The notes: generated by a model not told the origin, from the sequence alone. A stretch of 64,000 nt of DNA from an uncultured Gammaproteobacteria bacterium (GCA_947259705.1 CAMYNL010000004.1:274658-338657); one strand, 5' to 3'; shown: positions 29,114-40,502, counted from the first letter of the stretch. Program-made: numbers and translations.

Positions 29114-30502
29114 GTGACTGAGCGGAGGTTTTTCGGCACCGACGGCATCCGCGGCTGTTTCGGCGAGGAGCCGATTACGCCGGAGACGATTCTGAAACTG
29201 GGCTGGGCGACCGGGCGTGTGCTTGGGGAGCGCGGTCGGGGCGAGGCCAACGTCCTCATCGGCAAGGACACGCGGGTTTCCGGTTACCTGCTGGAATCGG
29301 CGCTCGAGGCGGGTTTGTCGGCGGCGGGCGTCAACATCATCCTGCTGGGACCCATGCCCACGCCCGGCATTGCCTACCTCACCCGCACCACCCGTGCCCG
29401 GGCTGGCGTGGTGATCAGCGCGTCTCACAATCAGTTCCAGGACAACGGTATCAAGTTCTTCGCGCCTGACGGCACCAAGCTTGCGGACGAGCTGGAAACG
29501 GAGATCGAGCGCATGATGGACTGCCGCCTGGCAACTGTCGCGCCCGCCAGGCTGGGCAAGGCGGAGCGATTCGACGATGCCCGCGGCCGCTACATCGAGT
29601 TCTGCAAGAGCGCCTTTCCCCACAAGCTCGATCTCAACGGGTTGAAGGTCGTGGTGGACTGCGCCAACGGTGCCGCCTACCACATTGCCCCCAGCGTTTT
29701 CGATGAACTGGGTGCGGATGTGGTGGCGATCGCAGACGAACCCGACGGCTTCAATATCAACCTCGATTGCGGCTCCACGCACCCGGCACGGCTGCAGCAG
29801 ACGGTGTTGGAGCGCGGCGCGGACATCGGGGTCGCCCTGGATGGCGACGGCGACCGGGTGATACTGGTGGACCATCGTGGTGAACTGGTAAACGGCGATC
29901 TGATACTTTATATCCTCGCCAAGGCCCGTGCCGCCAACGGGGGGCTGGCCGGGGGCGTAGTGGGCACCCTGATGAGCAACCTCGGCCTGGAGCAGGCCTT
30001 AAGGCAGGCGGCGATCCCCTTCCTGCGCGCGCCGGTCGGCGACCGCTATGTGATGAGCATGCTACTGGAGCAGGGATGGGAGCTGGGCGGCGAGGCCTCG
30101 GGACACATAATATGCCTGGATCGCAGCACCACCGGTGACGGCATTATCGCCGCGCTCCAGGTGTTGCAGGCAATGGCAGAGCAACAGCGTCCGCTTGCCG
30201 AGCTTCGGCGCGGCCCGCACATCTACCCGCAGACCATGATCAACGTTGAGCTGGACGTCAGTGGCGGGGAGGCCGGCAGCGTCGACCGGGACCCGAGGGT
30301 ACAGGAAGCGGTGCGCGCGGCGCAGGCCGCTTTGGCGGACAACGGCCGCATCGTGTTGCGGGCCTCCGGGACGGAACCGGTGGTACGGGTCATGGTGGAG
30401 GGCCACGACGCGGCAGTCGTTCGGCGCATAGGCACCGACCTGGCGGACGTGGTCCGGGCCGCCGCCGGGCAGTGCAGCCGAGCGGGAAGCGCCACCGCGT
30501 GA
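29114..30502 (+). CDS. glmM: Phosphoglucosamine mutase
   Basis: Interconverts glucosamine-6-phosphate and glucosamine-1-phosphate, the step before UDP-GlcNAc for peptidoglycan and LPS. 462 residues in four domains: the phosphoserine loop SASHN (102-106) in VVISASHNQFQDNG, the Mg-binding loop DGDGDR, the sugar-recognition loop GEASGH, and the C-terminal phosphate-binding RASGTEPVVRVMVEG. The start is GTG at 29114, preceded by GGGGAGGGC, a strong ribosome binding site. The 123-bp gap after folP is the widest in this cluster, and could carry its own promoter, though I see no clear one. Confidence 0.96.
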   Translation: MTERRFFGTDGIRGCFGEEPITPETILKLGWATGRVLGERGRGEANVLIGKDTRVSGYLLESALEAGLSAAGVNIILLGPMPTPGIAYLTRTTRARAGVVISASHNQFQDNGIKFFAPDGTKLADELETEIERMMDCRLATVAPARLGKAERFDDARGRYIEFCKSAFPHKLDLNGLKVVVDCANGAAYHIAPSVFDELGADVVAIADEPDGFNINLDCGSTHPARLQQTVLERGADIGVALDGDGDRVILVDHRGELVNGDLILYILAKARAANGGLAGGVVGTLMSNLGLEQALRQAAIPFLRAPVGDRYVMSMLLEQGWELGGEASGHIICLDRSTTGDGIIAALQVLQAMAEQQRPLAELRRGPHIYPQTMINVELDVSGGEAGSVDRDPRVQEAVRAAQAALADNGRIVLRASGTEPVVRVMVEGHDAAVVRRIGTDLADVVRAAAGQCSRAGSATA

Positions 30503-30584
30503 GCCGAGTCGCCGCGTTGCTTTATCGTCCTGCCGTAGGTAACATCGCGCCCTTTTCCTGAGCAAAAACCTGGTTTCGATCACC

Positions 30585-31340
30585 ATGCGTCGCCCCTTTG
30601 TAGCCGGGAACTGGAAGATGAATGGCAGCCGCAGCCATGCGGCCTCGCTGGTGGATGGCATCCTGGAAGGGAAGTCCGATCTGGGCGACGTGGAAGTCGG
30701 TGTGTGTCCGCCTTTCGTGCTGATCCCCATGGTCGCCGACCGGCTGGCCGGTAGCGGGGTGGCCTGGGGTGCCCAGAACCTGGACCCTAACGAGTCCGGT
30801 GCCTTTACCGGTGAGGTTTCCGGCTCCATGCTGGCGGATTTCGACTGTCGATACTGCATCGTCGGTCATTCTGAGCGGCGGGCCCTCTACGGCGAGACCA
30901 ATGACCTGGTCGCGGCTAAGTTTCAGGCCGCACAGCGCGACGGGCTGGTGCCTATACTGTGCGTAGGGGAAACGCTGGCACAACGCGAAGGCGACGAGAC
31001 CGAGGCAGTGGTGGCTGCGCAGTTGAATGCGGTGCTCGACGCCGCCGGCCCAAAGACCATGGTGGAGGCGGTGATTGCCTACGAGCCCGTGTGGGCCATC
31101 GGCACCGGGATGACGGCGACGCCGGAGCAGGCGCAGGCGGTACACGCGTACATCCGCGAATTGATCGCGGGGCGGGATGCCGACGTGGCCGGGAGCGTCA
31201 GAATTCTCTATGGCGGCAGTGTAAAGGCCGGCAATGCGGCGGAGCTTTTCGCGCAGCCGGACATCGACGGCGGACTGATCGGCGGTGCATCCCTGCAGTC
31301 CGATGAATTCCTGGCCATTTGCCGCGCCGCCTGTCAATAG
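30585..31340 (+). CDS. tpiA: Triosephosphate isomerase
   Basis: Interconverts dihydroxyacetone phosphate and glyceraldehyde-3-phosphate. 251 residues; TIM barrel with all catalytic marks: NWKMNGS near the N-terminus (Asn and Lys), the catalytic His in GHSERRALYGET, the catalytic Glu in YEPVWAIGTGMTA, the phosphate-gripping loop LYGGSVKAGNAAEL and the final GGLIGGASL. Placement between glmM and secG is typical of several gammaproteobacterial lineages. secG begins 10 bp after its stop, so they share a transcript. Confidence 0.97.
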   Translation: MRRPFVAGNWKMNGSRSHAASLVDGILEGKSDLGDVEVGVCPPFVLIPMVADRLAGSGVAWGAQNLDPNESGAFTGEVSGSMLADFDCRYCIVGHSERRALYGETNDLVAAKFQAAQRDGLVPILCVGETLAQREGDETEAVVAAQLNAVLDAAGPKTMVEAVIAYEPVWAIGTGMTATPEQAQAVHAYIRELIAGRDADVAGSVRILYGGSVKAGNAAELFAQPDIDGGLIGGASLQSDEFLAICRAACQ

Positions 31341-31350
31341 GATTTCAGCA

Positions 31351-31776
31351 ATGACCAATGCATTGTTAGTGGTACACGTACTTGCCGCAATCGCGATCGT
31401 GGTGCTGGTGTTGATGCAACAGGGTCGCGGTGCGGACATGGGCGCGGCGTTCGGGGGTGGGTCGCAGACCCTGTTCGGTGCTCGCGGCTCGGCCAATTTC
31501 CTCACCCGGGTCACCGCGCTGCTGGCGGCCGTGTTCTTCTTCACCAGCATGTCGCTGGCCTTTCTGTACGGGCGTGCCACCGAGCCCAGGAGCGTAACCG
31601 AGGGGCAGGTCGAGCAACCGGCAACGCCCGCTGCCCCGCAGGGCGACATCCCCACGGTTCCTGAATCCGCGCCGGCTGCGCCACAAAGCGACGTGCCCAG
31701 CGCACCGCCCGCTCCGGACAGCGGGCAGACGACCTCAAAGCCGTCGTCAGAGCAGCCTGCATCCCAAGGTCAGTAG
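31351..31776 (+). CDS. secG: Protein-export membrane protein SecG
   Basis: A small partner of SecYE in the inner-membrane translocon. From the ATG at 31351 it has 141 residues. Two membrane helices (about 3-22 and 54-76) flank the conserved cytoplasmic loop QQGRGADMGAAFGGGSQTLFG. The tail after residue 85 is Pro/Ala/Ser/Gln-rich and low in complexity, as in many longer SecG proteins. The longer open frame from 31285 lies in tpiA and is rejected. The tRNA-Leu gene follows 13 bp after the stop and is probably excised from the same transcript. Confidence 0.94.
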   Translation: MTNALLVVHVLAAIAIVVLVLMQQGRGADMGAAFGGGSQTLFGARGSANFLTRVTALLAAVFFFTSMSLAFLYGRATEPRSVTEGQVEQPATPAAPQGDIPTVPESAPAAPQSDVPSAPPAPDSGQTTSKPSSEQPASQGQ

Positions 31777-31789
31777 CCTGTCTGGATTT

Positions 31790-31874
31790 GCCGAAGTGGT
31801 GGAACTGGTAGACACGCCGTCTTGAGGGGGCGGTGGCGCGAGCCGTGCCGGTTCGAGTCCGGCCTTCGGCACCA
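31790..31874 (+). tRNA. tRNA-Leu (anticodon GAG)
   Basis: An 85-nt class II tRNA. The acceptor stem GCCGAAG (31790-31796) pairs with CTTCGGC (31864-31870), followed by discriminator A and encoded CCA (31872-31874). The anticodon GAG is at 31824-31826 in a TTGAGGG loop, with a long variable arm after it and the T-loop GTTCGAGTCC. It occupies the same place after secG as E. coli leuU. Confidence 0.97.
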
Positions 31875-31978
31875 ATTACAGAAAGTGACTCTGTCACGAG
31901 CTTCGCGGATCGCTCAGACGCAGCCGATGGTGTCCTGGAAATGCCTCTAATTGAACGCTCGGCGTTTGGGTCGCGCGC

Positions 31979-32008
31979 TTGACTTGCCGCTCGCTCGGAG
32001 CCTAGACT
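31979..32008 (+). promoter_or_regulatory. Likely sigma-70 promoter of the nuo operon
   Basis: TTGACT (31979-31984) and TAGACT (32003-32008) are 18 bases apart, in the 226-bp gap between tRNA-Leu and nuoA. Transcription would start near 32015, leaving about 85 nt of leader before the nuoA ATG. A small GTGAC/GTCAC hairpin (31885-31897) precedes it. Confidence 0.6.
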
Positions 32009-32100
32009 GCGCCGCAAACCGGCACGGCCCGTCGGGTTTCTCAACGGGTACTTCTGTCGGCTGAAAAGTGTCTTCGAACCGGCGGCTCATCAAGCACTGA

Positions 32101-32457
32101 ATGTTAGAGAACTACGTTCCTATCCTTGTGTTTCTGGGTATCGGCGCGATGGTGGGTTTCATCCCCATCGCCCTGGGCCGGGTCATGGGGCCAAACAATC
32201 CGGACGGTGAAAAACTGTCCCCTTACGAGTGCGGGTTCGAGGCCTTCGAAGACAGCCGCATGAAGTTCGACGTACGGTACTACCTGGTCGCCATCCTCTT
32301 CATCATCTTCGATCTCGAAATCGCCTTTCTCTTCCCATGGGCGGTGGTTCTGGAAGATATTGGCCTGTTCGGTTTTGCGTCGATGATGGTTTTTCTGGCG
32401 ATACTGGTGGTCGGCTTCATCTACGAGTGGGTCAAGGGTGCGCTGGAATGGGAATGA
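32101..32457 (+). CDS. nuoA: NADH-quinone oxidoreductase subunit A
   Basis: A membrane-arm subunit of complex I at the junction with the peripheral arm. 118 residues with three helices (about 5-27, 60-82 and 88-110). Conserved: [22 protein letters not shown], whose loop Cys lies near the quinone site, and the acidic [16 protein letters not shown]. The ATG at 32101 has only a weak ribosome binding site (AAGCACTGA). First gene of a complete A-to-N operon. Confidence 0.97.
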   Translation: MLENYVPILVFLGIGAMVGFIPIALGRVMGPNNPDGEKLSPYECGFEAFEDSRMKFDVRYYLVAILFIIFDLEIAFLFPWAVVLEDIGLFGFASMMVFLAILVVGFIYEWVKGALEWE

Positions 32458-32490
32458 CGCCGATGTCTTGTCAAGTCGGAGTGAATTGAC

Positions 32491-32967
32491 GTGTCCATCG
32501 AAGGCTACCTAGAACGCGGGTGGGTAACCACCACGGCGGATAAACTGATCAACTGGACCCGGACCGGCTCGATGTGGCCGATGACCTTCGGCCTGGCATG
32601 TTGCGCGATAGAAATGATGCACACCGGGGCCTCGCGCTACGACCTAGACCGCTTCGGCATCATCTTCCGACCCAGCCCGCGGCAGTCGGATGTGATGATC
32701 GTTGCCGGCACCCTGGTGAACAAGATGGCACCGGCGCTGCGCAAGGTCTACGACCAGATGGCGGAACCGCGTTGGGTAATATCCATGGGGTCGTGCGCCA
32801 ACGGCGGCGGCTACTATCACTACTCCTATTCCGTGGTCCGCGGCTGCGACCGCATTGTTCCGGTTGATGTCTATGTGCCTGGCTGTCCGCCCACCGCGGA
32901 GGCCCTACTCTACGGGATTCTTCAACTGCAAAAGAAGATCCGCTCGACCAACACGATCGCGCGCTAG
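32491..32967 (+). CDS. nuoB: NADH-quinone oxidoreductase subunit B
   Basis: Carries the terminal 4Fe-4S cluster N2 that passes electrons to quinone. 158 residues. The cluster cysteines are visible: the adjacent pair in [18 protein letters not shown], one in [15 protein letters not shown], and one in [17 protein letters not shown]. The start is GTG at 32491, 33 bp after nuoA. It is peripheral-arm and soluble, contacting NuoD and NuoH. Confidence 0.97.
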   Translation: MSIEGYLERGWVTTTADKLINWTRTGSMWPMTFGLACCAIEMMHTGASRYDLDRFGIIFRPSPRQSDVMIVAGTLVNKMAPALRKVYDQMAEPRWVISMGSCANGGGYYHYSYSVVRGCDRIVPVDVYVPGCPPTAEALLYGILQLQKKIRSTNTIAR

Positions 32968-32980
32968 GCAGGGATAGTGG

Positions 32981-33589
32981 ATGCTGACTAACGAAGGAGT
33001 CATCACTCGTGTGCGTGAACGATTCGGCGACGCGCTGCTGGAGGCGCGGGAACACCGCGGTCAGCTTACCCTGGAGCTCGATGCCTCCCGCCTCGTCGAG
33101 GTGTGCCGGTACCTGCGCGACGAACCTGGCCTTGAGTTAACCCAGTTGACGGACGTCTGCGGTGTCGATTATTCCCGCTACAAGGCAGAGGACCAAGACG
33201 AAATCAGGGACGGTCCCCGCTTTGCGGTGGTATACCATTTGCTGTCGCTGAAGCAGAACTTCCGCTTGCGCCTGCGCGTCTACCTCGACGAAGACGATCC
33301 CATTGTCGATTCCGTGCTGGATATCTGGCGAAGTGCGGACTGGTATGAGAGGGAGACTTTCGATTTGTTCGGCATTTTGTTTGACGGACATCCCGATTTG
33401 CGCCGCATCCTGACCGACTACGGTTTCATCGGACACCCGTTCCGCAAGGATTTCCCCTTGATCGGTCAAGTCGAGATGCGTTACGACCCCGACAAGGGCA
33501 GGGTCATATATCAGCCGGTTTCCATTTCACCGCGCACCTTGGTACCGCGTGTAATCCGAGAGGAGGGGTTCGGTGACCGAAATCCGTAA
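32981..33589 (+). CDS. nuoC: NADH-quinone oxidoreductase subunit C
   Basis: The 30-kDa-type connecting subunit of complex I. 202 residues, not fused to NuoD as it is in E. coli. Marks: [63 protein letters not shown] and [15 protein letters not shown]. Its last 17 bases overlap the GTG of nuoD, giving coupled translation in place of a fusion. Confidence 0.96.
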   Translation: MLTNEGVITRVRERFGDALLEAREHRGQLTLELDASRLVEVCRYLRDEPGLELTQLTDVCGVDYSRYKAEDQDEIRDGPRFAVVYHLLSLKQNFRLRLRVYLDEDDPIVDSVLDIWRSADWYERETFDLFGILFDGHPDLRRILTDYGFIGHPFRKDFPLIGQVEMRYDPDKGRVIYQPVSISPRTLVPRVIREEGFGDRNP

Positions 33590-34826
33590 TTACACGATGA
33601 ATTTCGGGCCGCAGCACCCGGCCGCCCACGGCGTTCTGCGCCTGGTGCTGGAGATGGACGGCGAGGTGATCCAGCGTGTCGACCCGCATATCGGTCTGCT
33701 ACACCGCGGCACCGAGAAGCTGGCGGAGAGCAAGCCCTACAACCAAACTATCGGATACATGGACCGCCTGGATTACGTGTCCATGATGTGCAGCGAGCAC
33801 GCTTATGTGCGTGCCATAGAACAGCTGCTGGGTGTGGAGCCGCCGATACGCGCGCAGTACATCCGCACCATGTTCGACGAGATCACGCGGATACTCAATC
33901 ACCTGTTGTGGCTTGGCACCCACGGCCTGGACCTGGGTGCGATGACTGTGTTCCTTTATTGTTTTAGGGAAAGGGAAGATCTGCTTGATTGTTACGAAGC
34001 GGCTTCCGGCGCCAGGATGCACGCCACCTACTATCGCCCGGGCGGTGTGTACCGGGACCTCCCCGAACAGATGCCCCATTATGAGGCGTCCAAGTGGCAC
34101 GGCGAGAAGGACGTGGCGCGGCTGAACGCCAACCGGCAGGGCTCGCTGATAGATTTCATCTGGGACTTCACGGAACGATTCCCTGGCTACGTGGACGAAT
34201 ACGAGACGCTGTTGACGGACAACCGGATCTGGAAGCAACGCACTGTCGGGATCGGCGTGGTATCGGATGAACGGGCACTGCAGCTGGGATTTACCGGTCC
34301 CATGCTGCGCGGTTCCGGGATCGAATGGGACCTGCGCAAGAAGCAGCCCTACGCGGTGTACGACCGCATGGACTTCGATATTCCGGTAGGGGTCAACGGT
34401 GACTGCTATGACCGTTACCTGGTGCGCATCGAGGAGATGCGACAGTCCAACCGCATCATCCGGCAGTGCGTACGGTGGCTGCGTGACAATCCAGGTGCGG
34501 TAATGCTGGAAAATCACAAGGTCACGCCGCCCTCGCGCGGCGCCATGAAAGGCGACATGGAATCACTGATCCATCACTTCAAGCTGTTCACGGAGGGTTA
34601 TTGCATTCCGGAGGGCGAGACTTACGCGGCGGTTGAGGCGCCCAAGGGCGAGTTCGGGATATACCTGGTCTCCGACGGTGCCAACAAACCGTACCGGGTG
34701 AAGATCCGCGCCCCCGGGTTCGCCCATCTGGCGTCGATGAATGAGATGTGTCGCGGACACATGCTGGCGGACGTGGTGGCCGTTATCGGCACGCTGGATA
34801 TCGTGTTCGGTGAGATTGACAGATAG
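33573..34826 (+). CDS. nuoD: NADH-quinone oxidoreductase subunit D
   Basis: The 49-kDa subunit that forms the quinone pocket with NuoB. 417 residues. Visible: [21 protein letters not shown], whose His is in the quinone site, [28 protein letters not shown] and the late [15 protein letters not shown] with [14 protein letters not shown]. The GTG at 33573 follows GAGGAGGGG, a strong ribosome binding site inside nuoC. A homologue of the [NiFe] hydrogenase large subunit, it lacks that enzyme's metal cysteines. Confidence 0.97.
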   Translation: MTEIRNYTMNFGPQHPAAHGVLRLVLEMDGEVIQRVDPHIGLLHRGTEKLAESKPYNQTIGYMDRLDYVSMMCSEHAYVRAIEQLLGVEPPIRAQYIRTMFDEITRILNHLLWLGTHGLDLGAMTVFLYCFREREDLLDCYEAASGARMHATYYRPGGVYRDLPEQMPHYEASKWHGEKDVARLNANRQGSLIDFIWDFTERFPGYVDEYETLLTDNRIWKQRTVGIGVVSDERALQLGFTGPMLRGSGIEWDLRKKQPYAVYDRMDFDIPVGVNGDCYDRYLVRIEEMRQSNRIIRQCVRWLRDNPGAVMLENHKVTPPSRGAMKGDMESLIHHFKLFTEGYCIPEGETYAAVEAPKGEFGIYLVSDGANKPYRVKIRAPGFAHLASMNEMCRGHMLADVVAVIGTLDIVFGEIDR

Positions 34827-34837
34827 GTCCCACCGAT

Positions 34838-35308
34838 ATGTTTTCCAACCAGGCCCTGGCACAGATAGAGAGCGAAATCGCCAAGTACCCAGCGGAACGG
34901 AAACAATCCGCAGTCATGGCGGCGCTCACCATTGCCCAGCGTGAAAAGGGCTGGATCAGCGAGGAAGTAATGGGGTACGTGGCGCAACTGCTGGGGCTGC
35001 AGCCCATCCAGGTGGCCGAAGTGGCGACCTTCTACTCCATGTACGAACTGGAACCGGTCGGCCGCCATAAGATCAGCCTGTGCACCAACGTGTCATGCAT
35101 GCTGCGCGGTTGCGGGGACATCGTCGCGCACCTCGAGAACAGGCTGGGGATCAGGATTGGCGAGACCACGACGGACGGCAGATTCACCCTCAAGGAGGTC
35201 GAGTGCCTGGCGGCCTGCGGCGGCGCGCCCATGATGCAGATCGGTGACGATTACTACGAAGACCTGACGCCGGAGCGGGTCGATGCCATCCTTGCCGAGT
35301 TGGAGTGA
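34838..35308 (+). CDS. nuoE: NADH-quinone oxidoreductase subunit E
   Basis: The 24-kDa subunit holding 2Fe-2S cluster N1a in the NADH-dehydrogenase module. 156 residues. Cluster ligands are seen in [13 protein letters not shown] and [14 protein letters not shown]. The N-terminal helical part includes [17 protein letters not shown] and [17 protein letters not shown]. It starts at ATG 34838, 11 bp after nuoD, and nuoF begins 5 bp after its stop. Confidence 0.97.
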   Translation: MFSNQALAQIESEIAKYPAERKQSAVMAALTIAQREKGWISEEVMGYVAQLLGLQPIQVAEVATFYSMYELEPVGRHKISLCTNVSCMLRGCGDIVAHLENRLGIRIGETTTDGRFTLKEVECLAACGGAPMMQIGDDYYEDLTPERVDAILAELE

Positions 35309-35313
35309 CCACC

Positions 35314-36591
35314 ATGCCGGAATTTCGCGTCTGCCTGCCTGACCCAAACGAGCCCGAGCCCTGGACCCTGGCCGCCTATCGCCGCGCGGGCGGCTATCAG
35401 GCCTGGGAGAAGATACTTGCCGAACGGACCCCGCAGGATGTCCTCATCGAGGAGATCAAGACCTCGAATCTGCGTGGCCGCGGCGGTGCTGGCTTTCCCA
35501 CCGGGCTCAAAATGACTTTTATGCCGCGCAGCGCGCCGGGCCAGAAATACATCGTCTGTAATTCAGACGAGGGCGAGCCCGGCACCTTCAAGGACCGGGA
35601 TATTCTGCGCTACAACCCACATGCCCTGATCGAGGGCATGGCGATCTCCGGCTACAGCATCGGCGCCACTATCGGCTACAACTACATCCGGGGTGAATTC
35701 ATGGAGCCCTGTCGGCGTTTTCAGGGCGCGCTGGAGGAGGCCCGGGCGGCTGGCCTGCTGGGCAGGAACCTGAAGGGTTCCGGCGTCGACTTCGAACTGC
35801 AGGTGCACCTTGGCGCCGGCGCCTACATCTGCGGCGAGGAGACCGCGCTGCTGGAATCCGTAGAAGGCAAGAAGGGCCAGCCCCGTTTCAAGCCCCCGTT
35901 CCCGGCCCAGTACGGGCTGTTTGGCCGGCCCACGACGGTCAACAACACCGAGACCTTGGCCTCCCTGCCGGCGATCATCCGCAATGGCGGCCAGTGGTTC
36001 GCCGACCTCGGTAAGCCCAACAACGGCGGCACCAAGATCTTTTCAGTGTCGGGCCACGTCAACCGACCGGGCAATTTCGAGGTCCCGCTCGGCACCCCCT
36101 TCGTCGAACTGCTGGAAATGGCCGGCGGGGTGTGGCGTGGCAAGAAGCTGAAGGCGGTGATCCCGGGCGGGTCCTCGGTCCCGGTGGTGCCCGCCGATAT
36201 CATCATGGGCTGCAATATGGATTACGACTCCCTGGCCAAGGCCGGCACCATGCTCGGGGCCGGTTCGGTAATGATCATGGACGAGGATACCTGCATGGTG
36301 AGAGTGCTGGAACGGATCTCCTATTTCTACTACGAGGAGTCCTGCGGCCAGTGCACCCCATGCCGTGAAGGAACCGGATGGCTTTACCGGGTCATCCACC
36401 GCATCCGCAGCGGCCGCGGCAAGCCCGAGGACCTGGACCTGCTGGTGGACATGGCCAACAAGATCGAGGGACGGACCATCTGTGCGCTGGGCGATGCGGC
36501 GGCATGGCCGGTGCAGAGTTTCATGAAACACTACCGCCATGAGTTTGCGGCGATGATCGACCAGGCCGGACGCAACCGGCGTGCCGCTTGA
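35314..36591 (+). CDS. nuoF: NADH-quinone oxidoreductase subunit F
   Basis: The NADH- and FMN-binding subunit where electrons enter complex I. 425 residues from the ATG at 35314, which follows GGAG with 8-base spacing; a GTG at 35305 overlapping the nuoE stop is the alternative. Motifs: NADH site [17 protein letters not shown] site around [13 protein letters not shown] and [18 protein letters not shown], and the 4Fe-4S (N3) site [15 protein letters not shown] with a later Cys in [12 protein letters not shown]. It pairs with NuoE and NuoG. Confidence 0.97.
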   Translation: MPEFRVCLPDPNEPEPWTLAAYRRAGGYQAWEKILAERTPQDVLIEEIKTSNLRGRGGAGFPTGLKMTFMPRSAPGQKYIVCNSDEGEPGTFKDRDILRYNPHALIEGMAISGYSIGATIGYNYIRGEFMEPCRRFQGALEEARAAGLLGRNLKGSGVDFELQVHLGAGAYICGEETALLESVEGKKGQPRFKPPFPAQYGLFGRPTTVNNTETLASLPAIIRNGGQWFADLGKPNNGGTKIFSVSGHVNRPGNFEVPLGTPFVELLEMAGGVWRGKKLKAVIPGGSSVPVVPADIIMGCNMDYDSLAKAGTMLGAGSVMIMDEDTCMVRVLERISYFYYEESCGQCTPCREGTGWLYRVIHRIRSGRGKPEDLDLLVDMANKIEGRTICALGDAAAWPVQSFMKHYRHEFAAMIDQAGRNRRAA

Positions 36592-36598
36592 GGCCACC

Positions 36599-38959
36599 AT
36601 GCCGACCATAGAAATAGACGGCAGGACGCTGGAAGCGGAAGCGGGTGAGATGGTCATCCAGGTGGCGGACCGCGCCGGCATCTACATCCCGCGCTTCTGC
36701 TACCACGACAAGCTCTCGATTGCCGCCAATTGCCGGATGTGTCTGGTGGAGGTCGAGAACGCGCCCAAGCCCCTGCCGGCCTGCGCCACCCCGGTGAGCG
36801 ACGGCATGAAGGTGTTCACCGATTCGAAAACCGCGGTGGAGGCCCAGAAGGGCACCATGGAGTTCCTGCTCATCAATCATCCGCTGGACTGCCCGGTCTG
36901 CGACCAGGGTGGCGAGTGCCCGCTGCAGGATCAGGCCATGGGATACGGCAAGGACGTGTCACGTTTCAGCGAGCGAAAACGGGTGGTGGAGGACAAGGAC
37001 ATCGGCCCGCTGATTGCCACCGAGATGACCCGCTGCATACACTGCACCCGCTGCGTGCGTTTCGGCCAGGAGATCGCCGGCATCATGGAGCTGGGTGCCA
37101 CCGGACGTGGAGAACACATGGAAATCGGCGCCTTCCTCGGCCGCAGTGTGGATTCAGAGGTGTCCGGTAATGTGATCGATCTGTGCCCGGTGGGCGCGCT
37201 CACCAGCAGGCCCTACCGGTTTGCCGCGCGGGCCTGGGAACTGGAGAACTGCGACAGCGTCAGCCCGCACGACTGCGTCGGCGCCAACCTCAATGTGCAG
37301 TCCGTCGGCGGCGTCGTCAAGCGCGTGCTGCCGCGTGTCAACGAAGCGGTCAACGAATGCTGGCTAGCGGACCGTGATCGTTACAGCTACGAGTCCTGTA
37401 ACCATCCCCAGCGCCTCACTGCACCCATGCTGCGCGTAGACGGCACGTGGCAGGAGACCGACTGGGAGCATGCCCTGGAGTTCACGGCCAAGGGTCTGAG
37501 CCGGATTGCCAGCAAACACGGCGCGGAACAGCTGGGGGCGCTGGCTTCCCCCACCAGCACCCTGGAAGAGTTCTATCTGCTGCAGAAGCTGCTGCGATCC
37601 CTCGGCAGCCACAACGTCGACCACCGGCTGCGGCAGACGGACTTCAGCAACGACGACGTGGCGCCGATCTGTCCCACCCTGGGGGGCGCGATCGCGGAGC
37701 TGGGGCAACGCAAGGCGATATTGCTGGTGGGGTCGAATGTGCGTAAAGAGCAGCCCCTGCTGGGATTGCGGATACGCCAGGCGGCGCGGGGCGGTGCCGC
37801 AGTGATGGCGATCAACCCGCTGGATTACCATTTCCACTTCGCGCTGGCGCACAAACGCATCGTCCCGCCGGGCATGCTGGCGCAATCGCTGGCGCGGGTC
37901 GCCAAGGCCCTGTTCGGCGGACGACCCCTGCCCGCCGAAGTAGAGCAGTGGGCGGCCGGCGATCCGCTGACGGAAGAGCAGCAGATGGCGCGAGCGATCA
38001 AGGAGGCGGGCAGCGCCGGACAGGTGCTACTCGGCACGGGGGCCATTCAGCACAGGGATTACTCGGTACTGCACTCCCTGGCGCAGATTATCACCGAGCG
38101 GTCTGGTGCGGCGCTGGGCCTGTTGACCGAGGCCAACGGCGTCGGCGGCTGGCTGGCCGGCTGCGTACCTCATCGCGGCCCTAGTGGCAGTCCGGCCCTC
38201 GTGAAAGGGCGTGATGCGGCCACCCAGCTGAGCGACGGGCTGCGCGGATACCTGCTGTTCGGCGTCGAGCCCCTGGTGGACTGCGCGGACGGCCACAGGT
38301 CGGCGAACGCGTTGGCGGGAGCCGAATTCGTGGCCGCGGTGACGGCCTTCGACATCCGCCAGTCGACATCCGCCAATGTGCTGCTGCCGATGGCGCCATT
38401 CACCGAGAATGAAGGCACATTCGTCAACTGTCAGGCGACGGCGCAGCGGTTCTATGCTGCGGTCTCTCCGGCCGGAGACGCCAAACCGGGCTGGAAGATT
38501 CTTCGCGTGCTGGCAAATCACCTTGGCGCCGAGGGTTTCGATTACGTCACCGTGGACGATGTCAGGCAGCAGGTGCAGTGGCCGGAGGATATTCTGACCG
38601 CTGCGCTGGCCGAGATCCGGCTTGGCCCGCCGGGTGAGCGCAACGTCGAGAGTGCGATTGATCTGGAACGTGTCATCGACATACCGCTGTATCGGGTGGA
38701 TGCCATGGTCCGGCGGGCCAGGGCTTTGCAGCACACGCAGGACAATCTGTCTCCGGCGGCGAACCTGAACGAAGGCCAGGCACGGCGACTGGGGGTGGCC
38801 GCCGGCGACGTGGTGACGGCCCACGGCAGCGCTGCCAATGTACAGCTGAAGGTTGCTATCGACGAACGCGTGCCGGACCAGTGCGTGTACATTCCGGCCG
38901 GATGGGAACAGACGGCGCCGCTGGGGGGCGCCGGGCTGATAAGGCTGGTGAGGTCATAA
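36599..38959 (+). CDS. nuoG: NADH-quinone oxidoreductase subunit G
   Basis: The largest peripheral subunit, wiring electrons from NuoF to NuoI. 786 residues from the ATG at 36599, spaced 7 bases after GAGG; GTG at 36581 overlaps nuoF and is less likely. The 2Fe-2S domain has [15 protein letters not shown] and a following Cys in LPACATPV. 4Fe-4S ligands appear in [18 protein letters not shown] and [16 protein letters not shown]. After residue 215 comes a molybdopterin-oxidoreductase-like fold with no sign of cofactor cysteines. Its stop is 1 bp before nuoH. Confidence 0.96.
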   Translation: MPTIEIDGRTLEAEAGEMVIQVADRAGIYIPRFCYHDKLSIAANCRMCLVEVENAPKPLPACATPVSDGMKVFTDSKTAVEAQKGTMEFLLINHPLDCPVCDQGGECPLQDQAMGYGKDVSRFSERKRVVEDKDIGPLIATEMTRCIHCTRCVRFGQEIAGIMELGATGRGEHMEIGAFLGRSVDSEVSGNVIDLCPVGALTSRPYRFAARAWELENCDSVSPHDCVGANLNVQSVGGVVKRVLPRVNEAVNECWLADRDRYSYESCNHPQRLTAPMLRVDGTWQETDWEHALEFTAKGLSRIASKHGAEQLGALASPTSTLEEFYLLQKLLRSLGSHNVDHRLRQTDFSNDDVAPICPTLGGAIAELGQRKAILLVGSNVRKEQPLLGLRIRQAARGGAAVMAINPLDYHFHFALAHKRIVPPGMLAQSLARVAKALFGGRPLPAEVEQWAAGDPLTEEQQMARAIKEAGSAGQVLLGTGAIQHRDYSVLHSLAQIITERSGAALGLLTEANGVGGWLAGCVPHRGPSGSPALVKGRDAATQLSDGLRGYLLFGVEPLVDCADGHRSANALAGAEFVAAVTAFDIRQSTSANVLLPMAPFTENEGTFVNCQATAQRFYAAVSPAGDAKPGWKILRVLANHLGAEGFDYVTVDDVRQQVQWPEDILTAALAEIRLGPPGERNVESAIDLERVIDIPLYRVDAMVRRARALQHTQDNLSPAANLNEGQARRLGVAAGDVVTAHGSAANVQLKVAIDERVPDQCVYIPAGWEQTAPLGGAGLIRLVRS

Positions 38960-38960
38960 C

Positions 38961-40001
38961 GTGGAACTGCTGCAAAGCCTTGTGGGCGGGCTGCCGGCGT
39001 GGATCCAGATCGGCCTCATCAACGTCGCCAAGATCGTGGTGATTCTGGTGCCGTTGATGCTGGCGGTCGCCTACCTGACGTTCGCCGAGCGCAAGATCAT
39101 CGGTTACATGCAGGTCCGCATCGGGCCGAACCGCGTCGGGCCGCGCGGCTGGCTGCAGCCCATCGCCGATGCGCTGAAACTGCTGCTCAAAGAGGTCATC
39201 ATCCCCACCAATTCCAATCGCTTCCTGTTTCTGCTGGCGCCGGTGCTGTCGATCACGCCCGCCCTGGCGGCCTGGGCGGTGATGCCGTTTTCCGACTCTA
39301 TGGTGCTGGCGGACATCGATGCCAGCCTGCTCTACATCCTGGCCCTGACGTCGATGGGCGTCTACGGCGTCATTATTGCCGGTTGGGCGTCCAACTCCAA
39401 GTACGCATTTCTCGGCGCCATGCGCTCGGCGGCCCAGATCGTGGCCTACGAGATCGCCATGGGCTTCGCGTTGGTGGGTGTGCTGATGGCGGCCGGGAGC
39501 CTGAACCTGCGGGAGATCGTGCTGGCCCAGTCCGGCGGGCTCCACCAGTGGTACCTGTGGCCGCTGTTTCCACTATTCCTGGTCTATTTCATTTCCGGGG
39601 TGGCGGAGACCAACCGCGCGCCTTTTGACGTCGCAGAAGGCGAGTCGGAGATCGTCGCCGGGTTTCATGTCGAATACTCGGGCATGACCTTCGCCATATT
39701 TTTCCTGGCGGAGTACGCCAACATGATACTGATCGCGGCGCTGACCGCGGTGATGTTTCTCGGCGGTTGGCACGCGCCGATAGATACCGGCTTCACCGTG
39801 GTACCGCCGATGCTCTGGTTCGTGGGCAAGATTGCCTTCGTTCTGTTCTTTTTTCTCTGGTTGCGCGCCACCTTCCCGCGCTATCGCTATGACCAGATCA
39901 TGCGGCTGGGCTGGAAGGTGTTCATACCGGTCACCCTGGTGTGGATCGGCGTGATCGGTTTTTTCACGTTTTTCACGCCCGTCGGGCACTGGTTTCACTA
40001 G
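38961..40001 (+). CDS. nuoH: NADH-quinone oxidoreductase subunit H
   Basis: A membrane subunit that builds the quinone channel and the first proton path. 346 residues and eight helices. Conserved: [40 protein letters not shown], and the charged loop [19 protein letters not shown] followed by FHVEYSGM. The start is GTG at 38961, just after the nuoG stop. The C-terminus is [18 protein letters not shown] with a final helix. Confidence 0.97.
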   Translation: MELLQSLVGGLPAWIQIGLINVAKIVVILVPLMLAVAYLTFAERKIIGYMQVRIGPNRVGPRGWLQPIADALKLLLKEVIIPTNSNRFLFLLAPVLSITPALAAWAVMPFSDSMVLADIDASLLYILALTSMGVYGVIIAGWASNSKYAFLGAMRSAAQIVAYEIAMGFALVGVLMAAGSLNLREIVLAQSGGLHQWYLWPLFPLFLVYFISGVAETNRAPFDVAEGESEIVAGFHVEYSGMTFAIFFLAEYANMILIAALTAVMFLGGWHAPIDTGFTVVPPMLWFVGKIAFVLFFFLWLRATFPRYRYDQIMRLGWKVFIPVTLVWIGVIGFFTFFTPVGHWFH

Positions 40002-40010
40002 GAGCGGCGC

Positions 40011-40502
40011 ATGGGTGTTCCAATGAAGAATTATCTGCAGAGTTTCCTCTTGTGGGAACTGGTCAAGGGTCTGCGAGTGACCGGCCGGCATTTGTTCTCG
40101 CGCAAGATCACGGTGCAATATCCAGACGAGAAGACACCGAAATCCCCCCGCTTCCGCGGACTCCATGCGCTGCGGCGGTATCCCAACGGGGAGGAGCGCT
40201 GCATTGCGTGCAAGCTCTGCGAGGCCGTCTGCCCGGCGCTTGCCATTACCATCGATTCGGAGGAGCGGGAGGACGGTACCCGCCGCACCACGCGCTATGA
40301 TATCGATCTCTTCAAGTGCATCTATTGCGGGTTTTGTGAAGAGGCGTGCCCGGTGGACTCCATCGTCGAGACCCACATACACGAGTTTCATTTCGAGAAT
40401 CGGGGCGAAAACATCATCACCAAGGAGCAGTTGCTGGCCATAGGGGACAAATACGAACAGGAAATTGCGGCGGCCCGCGCGGCGGACGCGCCGTACAGGT
40501 AG
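40011..40502 (+). CDS. nuoI: NADH-quinone oxidoreductase subunit I
   Basis: A ferredoxin-like subunit carrying 4Fe-4S clusters N6a and N6b between NuoG and NuoB. 163 residues. The two cluster motifs are [12 protein letters not shown] and [12 protein letters not shown], preceded by [18 protein letters not shown]. The N-terminal amphipathic helix ([17 protein letters not shown]) lies on the membrane. The start is ATG at 40011; an ATG four codons on (MKNYLQS) is an alternative. The 120-bp gap that follows is the only wide break in the operon. Confidence 0.97.
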   Translation: MGVPMKNYLQSFLLWELVKGLRVTGRHLFSRKITVQYPDEKTPKSPRFRGLHALRRYPNGEERCIACKLCEAVCPALAITIDSEEREDGTRRTTRYDIDLFKCIYCGFCEEACPVDSIVETHIHEFHFENRGENIITKEQLLAIGDKYEQEIAAARAADAPYR